Origin: Holothuria scabra
Lineage: Eukaryota; Echinodermata; Holothuroidea; Aspidochirotida; Holothuriidae
DNA length: 64,000 nucleotides
Direction of reading: 5' to 3'
Assembly: GCA_037179385.1 (NCBI GenBank)
Contig: CM074195.1
Span: forward strand, 30,956,222-31,020,221
Made by a program: the position numbers and the translations under genes. Within the stretch, counting starts at the first letter, position 1. The number at the start of each line of letters is the position of its first letter. Below the pieces are notes generated by a model that did no database searches, was not told the origin of the DNA, and saw only the letters and a list, made by a program, of their open reading frames with translations. Below, piece by piece: positions 12,688-23,790 of the stretch.

Positions 12688-14036
12688 AATAGGCGTAGGA
12701 AGCTAGAGGGTTGGGGCGACACCCCCCCCCCCCCCACCCTCAGGGAAAAATGAGGGGACGGAATTTTTCTCCCGTCGCCCACTTCCCGGGTTAGAAAACC
12801 CCTTTCTCAATTTTCCAATTCCCCAAAAAGGCAAAATTTTCGGCGTGCTTCGCGGGCCGAAAATTCATTTTGGGAAGGCATTGGTTCTCGTTCATAGTTT
12901 GGTAGACTTTTCCGAGCTCTGGAAAGGCTTAAGTCGGATACTTAGCATATGTGATACTACATCATCAAGAGACACCGGCAGCTGTATTGCTTTCTTTATA
13001 AACTGTCTTTCATAGAATTCCAAATTTTCTTCAATGAGAGCTCATGATTTGAAATATTTTGTCCAAAAACGACGACAACAAAATTTGGGAAACTTTTGAA
13101 ATTTCATCGGAGAGTGTCAGTTTGGTTTCGCCCAACGGCTCTTTGCCAGAGAGTCGGGAGGACTATACAAAAGGCAACCATTCTCAGGTTTGCCGCCAAT
13201 GTATGAAGAAGGTGCTATTCTTCAGTAATACCCCAACTCTTTAAATTTCCTTACAGGAAACTCAGAATCCAAAGCTTTTTGTAATACAAGCTCTATATCT
13301 ATATATATATGCTTGTTTAAAAGGGGCAACATGTTCGGACCGCTTCGCGCACCGCATACGTCCTCAATACGGTGCTGTTTACACTTGACAGAAAAATCCG
13401 AAACTTAGTTACTATTTCAAGACCAAGATATGCCATTTCCAGCTGTCTGAGGGGTTGCGATTTTTCAACTTTTTCTGTACGCTCCGCGCAAACTAAAGAT
13501 AGTCTATCGAGCAGGAGGTCATCTTCCTACAAGAGGCAAGGTGGCGCTTGCCCCCTTGCTAGAAAGAGTGAAAAATCCGGAAATTTGTCATTTGTGAGAC
13601 ACTAGTCAATACAGTGCAGTTTTCTCAACTTTTCCTTCACTAAAATGCTGATTTCTTCTTAATAAAAGCTCCGAATCGTAATTGTTAGTTAGCTCTCCTC
13701 GCCCTTAATCTGTTAATTGCAAACCATAATTGAGTAAGTGGTCGCTCATAAAACAGTAGGTGGAAAACATTTCCGAGCCGCTAAAGTGCCGTTCCTGTAA
13801 ACCTTTCCTTCAATAAAAGCTTTTAATCAATAAATATTTTCCTTAAAAGGCAAAAGAGTGTCGGCAGCTTTTTGCATGTCGACAAGAAGCCTCAATCCGC
13901 ACTCCTTAGATAACATTATGTACCGACAACGATCTCTAGTCGACATGCCATCTTAGATGTATGCTAATAGGAAAAGGATATTCTTCAAAAGTCCCCCAAA
14001 TGTTTAAATTTCCTTACGGGAAACCCTGAATAAAAA
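12688..14036. mobile_element. hAT-like non-autonomous TIR element, truncated by the duplication breakpoint
   Basis: Begins with AATAGGCGTAGGAAGC, similar to the inverted terminus of related elements at 27555-29195 and 41855-43065. The interior shares motifs such as GACACCGGCAGCTGTATTGC and GCCATTTCCAGCTGTCTGAG with those copies. The right third and the right terminus are missing, because the duplicated segment ends inside the element. Small open frames in it are not conserved genes. Confidence 0.75.
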
Positions 14037-14058
14037 AGATGAGCATAGAAATTTCGAA

Positions 14059-15030
14059 GTGAATGAAGGTTCTGACGTAAGTTTGATTTGTGACAGGGAA
14101 ACTTTAAAGGATATATATAAGGATGATAAGCTTTTTGTGGAAAAATCCACACTTAATGCCCCATACAACAGCTATCTGTCTGAAAAGTACCTGTACACGG
14201 AATCTAACAATAGTTTTAAGATCAAGAATATTAGCAGATCTGAAGATGGCAAGTATATTTGTCGAGACACTGGTACTAGATTAAACGTTCAAACTCTGAA
14301 TTTGAGCGTTTTATACCCACCAGGGAAAGCGCTTCAGTGTGATTCATGTCCTGGACGTTTGAGGCATTTTAATGGGGAGTGCCAACGCGAAGTTCAATTC
14401 ATTTGCATTACCGAAGAAGGTAATCCATCCCTTGAAATTGGGGTATATATGGATGAGCTCAAGTATAATGAAAACATCATTATCACAAACATATCAGATG
14501 GTGACATCACGAAAAAGAAATTGAACTTTACGTGGTATTATAACACTTCTAACATCAGCCCTGAACTAACATGCAACGTTACGCAGTCAAAATTTTCGTT
14601 CAAAGACTCTTGCTCTTTCAAACCGGTTTACCTGTCTCTGATGTTTGACGTGGAAATTAAGCCCAACAATGTCACAGTCGTTGATGGCAAGAGCATAACT
14701 TTGACATGTGTTAGCAATGAAAGTAATGTGCAAGCATTCAGTTGGACAAGTATTCCTGGTAACTTGATATATCTTGTGAATGGTCCAACACTTATCATCT
14801 ATGGTGTTAATGGATCATTGGGTGACCCAGGACAGATAACGTGTCAGGGATCATATTGTGACCTCAACGTGACAGCTATCGCTACAATTAACGGAGAAAC
14901 TGACGTCACTACCCAGACCGACGGAAAATCATGGAAAACGGCCCTCATTGTAATTCTTTGCATTGTAGTGCTTTTGATAATAACATTGGTCTTGTTATAT
15001 TTTGTTCGATTTTTAAGCAACCGGGGATAA
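14059..15030 (+). CDS. Immunoglobulin-domain single-pass membrane protein, 3' part of gene
   Basis: The frame is open from 14008 to a TAA at 15028. The codon at 14059 is GTG, not ATG, and no in-frame ATG lies upstream within the open frame, so the true start and signal peptide are missing from view. Counting from 14059, it reads as an Ig-like domain with Cys11 and Cys68 (the latter in DGKYIC), a second Cys-rich Ig-like region (about 90-195), a third Ig domain (NNVTVVDGKSITLTC), a hydrophobic membrane segment (about 293-315) and a 7-residue tail, RFLSNRG. There are many N-x-S/T sites and no signalling motif. This fits a type I surface receptor or adhesion protein, but I cannot name the family. 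All domains lie in one exon, which is unusual for Ig genes. The 5' edge abuts the duplication breakpoint and has no pyrimidine tract, so the gene may be clipped. Confidence 0.7.
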   Translation: MNEGSDVSLICDRETLKDIYKDDKLFVEKSTLNAPYNSYLSEKYLYTESNNSFKIKNISRSEDGKYICRDTGTRLNVQTLNLSVLYPPGKALQCDSCPGRLRHFNGECQREVQFICITEEGNPSLEIGVYMDELKYNENIIITNISDGDITKKKLNFTWYYNTSNISPELTCNVTQSKFSFKDSCSFKPVYLSLMFDVEIKPNNVTVVDGKSITLTCVSNESNVQAFSWTSIPGNLIYLVNGPTLIIYGVNGSLGDPGQITCQGSYCDLNVTAIATINGETDVTTQTDGKSWKTALIVILCIVVLLIITLVLLYFVRFLSNRG

Positions 15031-15330
15031 ACTCATCTACACTATAGGATTAACGTTATTTTGGAGCTTCAAACATTTAAAAATTATTGACCAGTGTTGT
15101 TCTGTTAAGGTCTAATACTATAAAATAAAATCCAAGCAAAATATGTCGGCTGGTCTGTAGCCAATTTTAGATAACCTATGCACCATTCAACTTTTGTCCT
15201 AATCACGTTTTGTTTGTCCCACATCTGAATCCAAACATGGATAGTTACCTCTCTCAACTTGGTTTTCTTGTTAAGTACAACCATTTGCACTAGGAATTAA
15301 ATGTTTCATGGTAGATATCGCATCAATAAG
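15031..15330. other. 3' flank of the Ig gene up to the left edge of copy 2
   Basis: Single-copy sequence with the poly(A) signal noted separately. Similarity to the window start begins at the shared AAGGTTGTATGG (15328 and 8). No other feature is seen. Confidence 0.5.
15124..15129 (+). terminator. Poly(A) signal AATAAA of the Ig-domain gene
   Basis: A canonical AATAAA lies about 94 bases after the stop codon at 15028-15030, a reasonable distance for a short 3' UTR. No genomic poly(A) tract follows, so there is no direct sign that this is a processed retrocopy. Confidence 0.5.
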
Positions 15331-17394
15331 GTTGTATGGAGAGGGAATAATGCAACTGATGGTTCAAAATACTTCTTCCGATGTAAATTTTTTTTTTAAA
15401 ACAAATGGGCAATTCGATCAACTATTTTGTTAGTTAGTAGTTTCAACAGGCAAAGTTGGTCCTGTTATAAGAGCTCTCAGCTGCAAGGGCCTTTAGAAAT
15501 AGGAAAATCCTGCAACACAATGCCAACCAACTTACCGGCTAACAGTATACGGTTACGACAAAAATTGTGATGTAACAACTCAAATGGCAAGCCCTCACGA
15601 GATATTGCAATGAACGAATACCACAAAGGCGAAAGCGACATGGCAATGTGTCGCTTCATTAGTATTCTAGAAATCTCTATATTGAAAGGGGATTTTGTAC
15701 TTTTCGGTAAAATGTGTGACGTTTTCATATTCACATTCACTTTTTAAAAACAAAATACTATTATTTTGAAATAAGGTATTTTGAACACTTTGTATGGATT
15801 TCGGCCTAATTTACCTTCTATTTACTCAGTTTTACATGTGATCAAAACACAACAACACATGTCAGCTTTATTGATTTGAAAGAGTTTGGATTTGGATCCA
15901 AATTTTAAGAACAAATCAGTAATGCTGTAGTTAGCCCATGCTATAGTTTTAATAAGCATAAGAGTGTTGAACCATTACTTGAGAGATAATGTGGCATTCT
16001 ATCCAGAAGCTTATTCTAATTGAACCTTTGCATTTTGTCAAGGAGAAAAGAAAAAAGAAGAAAAGAGGGAAGGGAGGAGGACAGTGATAGCTCTCCTACC
16101 ATCAAGTGTAGAACCTTTCTCCATCCAGCCTACCGTCCGTTAACCAAAAGTGGGATGGGACACCCCTTCTTCAGGCCCTTTCCAAGTACAAAGATCAGTC
16201 ATCATTTCATTTGTCCCCTTATTACGCCCTTGACAATGTGAAGAGAACAATTCCAAGAGATCACTACTAGGCTCTCTTTTAATTCAGACAATTCCCCTAT
16301 AAGATAAGATAACTCTTTTTATAATACTCTCATTTAATGAAGTTTGTCAAGTAAAACTTCAACAGACGGAGAGATCTAAATCGCCTTCGGAGAATTCCAA
16401 CCTCCTTCAAATGTGGCAAAAGTTACTTATACTGTGTATTGCAAAAGACCAACTTTGGCAAATGTAAAGACCACTAAAGAATCCGTAACAAATCTCTAAG
16501 CTACCACAAAAAAGTATGGACTCTCAGTAAAGCCCGTCATATTTATGGTAGTTGCAACGTTTAAATAAAAAAAGCTGTATGTGCTTGTGACTTTAAAAGT
16601 AAATTACTCAATCTTTCCGTCTGAGTCTAGTTCTGCGGAGTAGAAGTCCTCGTATGACAAGAACGTCGTCCACCAGTGGCGGTGGTATCGGCGTCTAGAG
16701 TCTCAGACGTTCCTGAGTAAAACTAGGGGGATAACACCCCGCAGTATTTGCCATGTGCTCCTTGCTCTCGGGAGTATTTCAAAGTGGTTATCGAACATAC
16801 TCCTGATCGTTCCAATACACGTGGAGCTTAGAATACTCGAGATGTGTGATTTTCGTCGTGTGGAGGGTTTTTTAGGCCACAAAATATTTTAGTCTCTCCA
16901 TCCTAAGTGATGGAGGCGTTCGCTGCTCAGATATTCATGCCTCCACTAAGCCCCCGCCCCAATATTGTTTGTTTCGCTACGCCTTGGAAAGAGTATTATC
17001 AGTGAATACTTTCATTAGATGCAGCTGGGTATACGAAAGGTAAAAGAGCTACAGTGATTTTTGCAAAGATATTGTAAGAAATCAAGGGTTATTGTTATGT
17101 TGGAAGTTGGGAATTCTGTTGTCTCTGTTAGGGTAATTAGTTGCGCAATATTACGTAGTCCCTATTGAAGTCTAGTTCGTTTGACTTACTTGCCTTGTGT
17201 TAGGCAGTCTTGGTTTGGTTGTTGTCCGGAATGCACGCTGTGTGGACGTATATTGTATGTTATCTGGAGCAAGTAAATCGACGGACTTCGGAATGGTTTT
17301 CTATACCTCTGATCTTCTTCTCCAATTTCTTAACGAACTCACCAGCTTCGCTCATATGCATCTCATTCGGACACGCTCCATTCTGGTGACTAAT

Positions 17395-17490
17395 TAGTTA
17401 GTCAGTCAGTCAGTCAGTCAGTCAGTCAGTCAGTCAGTCAGTCAGTCAGTCAGTCAGTCAGTCAGTCAGTCAGTCAGTCAGTCAGTTAGT
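17395..17490. repeat. (CAGT)n microsatellite in copy 2
   Basis: About 21 CAGT units followed by TTAG units lie exactly where copy 1 has the (TTAC)n tract. Both tracts join the same SINE tail (TTAGATAGATGGAGTTTACG). Confidence 0.95.
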
Positions 17491-17693
17491 TAGTTAGATA
17501 GATGGAGTTTACGTCCCAGTTCCAACCTATTTTCAAGTCGAGCCGGTCGCGGCCTTTTTTCGAGTTGTGGCTCACTGGTTTGTTTTCCCCACTCCATTGC
17601 TTACGGAGGAGTATCACGTATTACGGCAGTAGGTTCCATTTTCAGAGTCTTGGTAAGACTCGGCCTGGGAATCGAACCCGGGCCTAATGTTAT
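17490..17693 (-). mobile_element. tRNA-derived SINE, truncated head, copy 2
   Basis: Near-identical to the SINE at 2534-2745: the same body, the same T-arm-like sequence with a B-box-like complement of GAATCGAACCCGGGCC, and the same missing A-box half. Confidence 0.75.
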
Positions 17694-18019
17694 TTTCCTT
17701 ATCCATTCGTGTCAGCATTTTTAACTTTAAAGATTTCGAGTAGAAGAGTGGAATGTTTCCTGCAATCTTATGTGTTCTCACAACGAACATTTCTGCATTT
17801 ATCATCTGTTAGACACTCAGCTTGACGTAACAATTCTACCAATATCTGTTTGACGTAATAAATCCAGAACAGGGAGCGTTTTTACGCTTTTGTGCACCCA
17901 CTGAAGATTTTAGTACGACTTTCCAAAGCTCAAATTAATAGATAGTTTTTTTGTGTCGGAAAGTTTAAATTAGGCATGTATGGGTGTGGCAATCTGTAAT
18001 TCCACAATTTCTTGTTCAG

Positions 18020-19210
18020 AAAGCATTAAATCACTCTCATGGTATTTCATATGCATGTCATTTTTTTGATACTGAGCGCACTCTGAAGCGTGTGCAGACA
18101 GTCTGCTATGGCCAGGTGTGGGCATGATATTTAGAAACATTAGTCTGAATGCATTTCATGTGAAAGTATGCGCAAGCCAAACCCTAAATATAGAGCTCAT
18201 TTATTAAGTTTTACCCCAACAAGGTCACCCCAATTTGTGTTTGCAGATATAACCGAGTAACCAATAACATCAAAAGGAAATGGCTACATTTTGGTACTCA
18301 TAGATCATTTCACTAAGTCTGTGGCATCTATCCTATGCCAGATCAAAGGGCAAGTACTGTACCAAAATGTATTTTTGAAAATTATATTCAGGAACATGGT
18401 ATTCCAGAAAGAATTCATACGGATCATGTTAAGCAATTCGATGGAGATCTAATGCATACACTTTGTGTTAAATTTGACATTGCTAAGTCTAGAACTACCC
18501 ATATCATCCTCAGGTGGATGGCTTCATTGAAAGGCTTAACCGCACCTTAAAGGAACAGTTAAGTCCTTATATTGCAATGAATGGTAATGAATGGGATGAG
18601 TATTTGTGTCATGTACAATTTGCTTACAATATCTCAAGGGATTCAAGTACAGGGTTAAGTCCATTTTACCTCCTCCCTGGTAGAGAAGCAAGGGTACCAG
18701 CATCAAGCTGGTTACAAATGAGTTCACAAGGGTCCCATACGCTAGGTAGGCCTGAAGACTATGCAGTGGCTGTTCACAAGAGACTAGTAACAGCTCTTCA
18801 GGAGGTGTCTAGAACAACTTCCGAGGCCCAGGAGGCACAAAAAGCTTATTATGACTGAAAATTTAGGTTTGGAATATATGACCTGGAGATCTAGTGTGGG
18901 TTAATTTGCCACGAAAAACGAGAATAAAACTAGTCCCTAATTGGGAAGGACCTTTCCTAGTGTTGAAGTCACTACCAAATTAAAGGGGAATAAAACGCAA
19001 GGGTTTACGACGTTATCGTCCTCACCCACTAAAGTTGATTATCCATCTGAACCAACCACTGGTTTAGAGAGTGAACCAGTTACCCCTCAAGCTATATAGA
19101 TCGCCAGTAACCGAACCAATCGGTAAGCCTACAGCCGGAGAGACCAGACCATGTACTCGTTCAAGTCGCCAGATACGGCTTTGTGCACGTTTTAAGGATT
19201 TTTTTGTATG
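18020..19210 (+). pseudogene. Ty3/gypsy integrase remnant, copy 2
   Basis: Same frameshifted integrase remnant as at 3070-4265. The third catalytic region reads GFIERLN (codon GAA near 18530), keeping the Glu that copy 1 has lost. An early region has a stop (GAGTAACC near 18256) where copy 1 reads through. Stops and frameshifts shared by both copies show it was already dead before the duplication. Confidence 0.8.
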
Positions 19211-19259
19211 TTAGTTATGTGTGTGTCGGTATAATGTCAGTGTTATTTTGGAAGATAAG

Positions 19260-19367
19260 GGGGCCGTTCCACAAAGAGTTACGCACAATCTTAAGTTTGA
19301 TTCACCATACTTAAGCCAACAGTAAATCATACTTAAGATCGTGCGTAACTCTTTGTGGAACGGGCCC
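19260..19367. mobile_element. Small foldback (MITE-like) element, copy 2
   Basis: Counterpart of 4310-4417, with arms of about 36 bp (19260-19296 and 19331-19367) around the same 34-bp middle. Confidence 0.75.
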
Positions 19368-20167
19368 AAGGTGTACTTTTGAGTGTTAAGAGAATATTGA
19401 CTGTCCATGAATGTCGTTATGTAGATATTTGTTCTGAAATGGAACTCACATGATACATATATGCAATAACAAATAATAGTATGAGAACATAAACTATACC
19501 TAGTTTTGCACGAGAGTTAATGTAATAGATCATATATATATATATATTTTACAAATAAGTCATACACAGTACAGAGTGTGTATTTTGACATGAACAACTT
19601 CTTCTTGATATGACTCATATTGAGTATAAAGAGTGAATCACATCAGCCGAAATGAGAATGAACTTTAATCCATTGAACAAAAACAAGTGAAAAGTAAAGT
19701 ATGTGTATATTAAAGTTAAGGAATAATGCTTATTTGTAATAATTACGTTATTTTATGAGAAATGAAAGGCAAGGTAAAGGACCATGGAGTAGTGAATGAT
19801 ATCAAGGGTTAATGTTATGTTGGAATTTGGGAATTCCGTTGTCTCTGTTAGGTTAATTATTTGTGCAAAATTACGTAAGTCCCTTTTGTGGTATAGTTCG
19901 TTGGAATCATTTGTCTTGTTGTGTTAGGCAGTCTTGGTTTGGTTGTCGTCCGAAGTGGACTCTCTGTGAACTTATATTGTATGTTAGCTTTTGGAAAATA
20001 TATGTTAACCGGAGCAAGTAAATCGACCGACTTTGGTATGTTTTTTTTCTCTACCGTCTAATCTTCGTCTCCACTTCCTTAACGAGCCAATCAGCCTTGC
20101 TCATGCGACCCTTTCCACCACCTTACAATATTGACCTTACAAACTCTCACCCACTCTTCCCTTAACA

Positions 20168-22009
20168 CAAATGTATTTATTAAAGGGCATTAAATTAACT
20201 TGAGTGGGACGCAAATATGTCCCTCTTCTACCACAGTCCCTAGTAAGTTCCTTTTTCTTTTACTTCCAATAAAGCTTTTGGGTGTTAGCAAACATGCAAA
20301 AAGTACTGTATCTATTTCCCCCTGCAAAAACCATACCAAAGTGGAATGCGGTACATTTGGGTTGTATGGTTCACTGAAGGTTGGAGATATCGTAAAGTTA
20401 AAGATGTCTATTTTTTGTGTTTGAAATAGGAGTTCTTAATAGAAACCCTGGCAGGGTTAAGATTCACATCAAGGTAGAAAACAGGTTGTATGACCTGTAC
20501 TCCAAATCAACCCAGGTAAAAAACCACGCTGGAGTCTGCATTAAATGGAAATACAGAGTGAAGCTTCAGGTGGCACTGTCTTTTCATTCAACGGGCCAAA
20601 ACACTACTAATGCTTCACTGGACAATATTGCAAATTTTCGAACACCATATTGGATAAATCTTGATGACTAAACAATTTGTGGAAGGACGGATTGTGAACA
20701 GGGACCATCATTATTTCATGGTGTATGACCATGACACAGAACCCACACCAAGCTATCTTTTTCAAAGTGGAAGCAATTGAGAGCTTACTGTCAATCAACT
20801 TAAATCATAAAGATAATATTTTGCCTCTTTCAAATCCCCTGGACTATCACCTGCATGTATTTAGTCCAGTTATTATCTGAACACTGTAAATTATAATTGC
20901 TTCAAAATAGTAGATACATTACAGGCACTTCTGTATGATAAACAAGGAACATTACAAGGAACTCTCAACTCAGGTAGACATTGCACAACAAGACTCGAAA
21001 TCAGTCAATTTGATATTGACGAAGTTCGTCACGGTTATATTGGTAAAGGTTTATGCTACAGAAATCGATCTTTCTGCTAGCACAAAATAGTAGTCATGAC
21101 TACCAATTCATGTTTGGAGACATTAAAATACAATACTTGTCAATAATAATGTCAGAAATATCAAACATTTTATATTAATTTGTGCACAGTCGAATGGTTA
21201 CACATGGTACATGTAAAACCAAGTATATGTAGACTTCATTCAATTCGTACACAGTTGAATAACTACATACTCTATATTTAAAACGAAGTACGAAGACTAC
21301 GTACACAAATATAATTCAAGAAACGGAGTCCTGGAGTATTTGAGCATTCTAGAAAGTATTTAAGAATTAAACGTTTTCCTGAAAACTTTTAGCACCCACT
21401 TTGTAAACATGTTTAGATGCTAAACACACGCGTCTTACTTCTAAACATTTCCTTCTAAAGCACGTTTATTTACCAAACATGTAGTGTTTTATAGCTAAAA
21501 ACAAGTTCCAATTTCAAAATGAATTTCCAAAGTCCATGCCTTCTTTCCGTTCCATCAAATATGTTTGTTTTCTTTTGGATTCACCTTGACACGTTGACAA
21601 TGCCCAGAAAGAGTGCCCTTTTAACAATAACATGTGACTACTTTTCGAACGTGTGATATCCTATGGGCTATAATTTTGTCAAAAAGGAAAGCAGTTATGC
21701 CAAAGGAGCTGTCCAGAAAGAGGTAGAAAGCGAATTTTGAAATTGTTTAAGAAGTTTAAGTATTTTAACGGGTTTACAAAGTGGGACAAAACAGCACGTT
21801 CACAAAGAGTTCAGTTTTAAGAACTTCAATGCATATCTTACTTATGAAAGACTGAGCTCATGATTGAATATTATGACGCATTAGGTGCACGTTGACACTA
21901 ACTAACCTGGAGATGACAGCGGTAACATTTTGAATGAATTTAAAAAGTTATTTTGATCCTTGCAGGAATTCATGATGATCAATTGCTGATTCTGTATTGT
22001 TTCTTCCCC
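20168..22009. other. Duplicated non-coding stretch in copy 2
   Basis: Counterpart of 5288-7135, differing by scattered substitutions and single-base indels. The open frame of copy 1 is split here into two overlapping frames at about 20411 by one extra T. No gene is called. Confidence 0.5.
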
Positions 22010-23790
22010 AGTAGATCAAGGAACTAGGGGAGCCACGAACTTCCTTTAGTCAAGCAGTCAGAAGTTTGTTGAATATAACTATATTCAGGTTCTAGTTGTC
22101 ATCACAATCAAACCAAACGAAGTTGACGAACTTGTTGTGGTTCAGGATGTTTGAAACTCTGTTCCAACTCTTCATGTTAAAATAAATAAAAAATTATATT
22201 ACTGGATACAAGAAAAATTGTTTGGAGATCATTAAATGAAAAAGGCTAGAAATAAAGTTGTTTGGAGATTATTAAATAAAAAAGGCTAGAAAAAAGTACA
22301 AGGTGTAAGCCCTTTGTGTCTCCAAAACTCTTCCTTGAGGCTATACCTTTTCATTTCTTGACTATTTGTGGCCATTTCAATTACTTTGTCAACCCATCTC
22401 CCCACCAAAGAAGGCATTTCAATTCCCACACACCCCAGGAGTTGTAGAAAACACTAAAAATGGGAAATAATTGCTCATTTTGAACCAGGGTTATGATTGA
22501 GGAGCACCATCATGATCTTATTCAAATGATTCAGTGTAGGCATACATACTGTATGGCTATTTTACTGTATCTCTGAGGTATGTACTGTAACAAACACACT
22601 TTTCAATATTATGAAGCATAGGCTAATCTCAGAATCCTATATGTGTAACATACAAATATATATATATTCCTTGTTCATCTCAGTCCAGGCAATGATTGCC
22701 ATGGCTTAATATAAAATGGGTTGAAAACTATTTTATGGTGGCAACTTCTTGCCTGTTACAATCAGTCAGTCATAGTTAAGTAGTTTTAAGTCTCAAAATT
22801 TCTTGTTTACATCAACCTACCTTCAGTCAAAATTGGCATAATGGTATAACATGGACTCCCTCTACAGGTAAAAAAAGTTGATGAACTTGCAGGGGTGCAA
22901 AATGTTTGAAATCTTTGCCTGTGGTTCAGTCTTAAAACAAACAAACAAATAAATACAAGAACATGAAAATTGTTTGAAAAAACTGTTTTGATTGAGATGA
23001 TGCTGGTAATTGAGTGCATAAGTACAGGTGTAAGCCTGTTTGGCTCTATGATATTTTAAATTCCATTTTGTTGACTGAAGAATATTCCAGAAGAATGTGG
23101 CCATCCCAGCTTTACCAGCCCCAACCATCCCCCAACAATGAAAACCTAACTTCCCTTTCCCCCTTCTTCCAAACGAGAAACAGACATTACAGTACTTCTA
23201 CTATATTCAGTGTGTGAAATATTTGAACACTCTGCCTATTTTTTAAAATTAAGGATTGCAATGGAAATGGATCTTGCATTATATGAAAGTTCTACAGTAA
23301 GTCAACCATACCTGCCTGGGCCTACAGTAAAAATACATCCATATATGACTACATTTCCAATAAAAGTGGGCAACAGGCTAGCCAACTTCAACTAAATCCA
23401 GGCTATGAGCTCATGAGTCAAGACTAAAAATAATTTTGCTGGAAATAAAGTAGTGATTGTTTCCTGTTGTTTCCCTCTTTAAAAAAATAAAACGTGAATA
23501 TAAGTGTTGAACTTAACTAACCTTCAGTCAGTCTGCTGAATACTTTAATATGCAAAGTTTTGCATTTTCTTATTATCATCTTGCAAAGAAGCCAGTTGAA
23601 GTTCAAGGACTTGCTGAGTTTGAAGACGTTAGAAATCTTGGGTGGTTAAATCGTTAAATGAACAAACAAAAAATATTGAATAATGAATATTTAATGTAAA
23701 CAAGTAAAAATTATTTTGAAGAGCATTTGCCAAAAATTTGTTAGAAGTGTATCAGTACAGGTGTGAGCTGTTCTCTCTCCCTATAAGTTC
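22010..23790. repeat. Array of three diverged ~740-bp units, copy 2
   Basis: Counterpart of 7136-8930, with units at about 22013-22320, 22800-23050 and 23510-23790. Most of it differs from copy 1 by many substitutions and indels. The central unit (22800-23120) is much closer to its partner. Confidence 0.55.

Larger units (their letters stand above)
17073..20167 (+). mobile_element. Degenerate Ty3/gypsy-type LTR retrotransposon, copy 2
   Basis: Counterpart of 1769-5287. LTR-like repeats are at 17073-17384 and 19793-20167 and flank an integrase remnant. It is shorter than copy 1 because of the shorter SINE-tail and (TA)n tracts. The same old insertion was therefore present before the segment duplicated. 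Confidence 0.65.
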
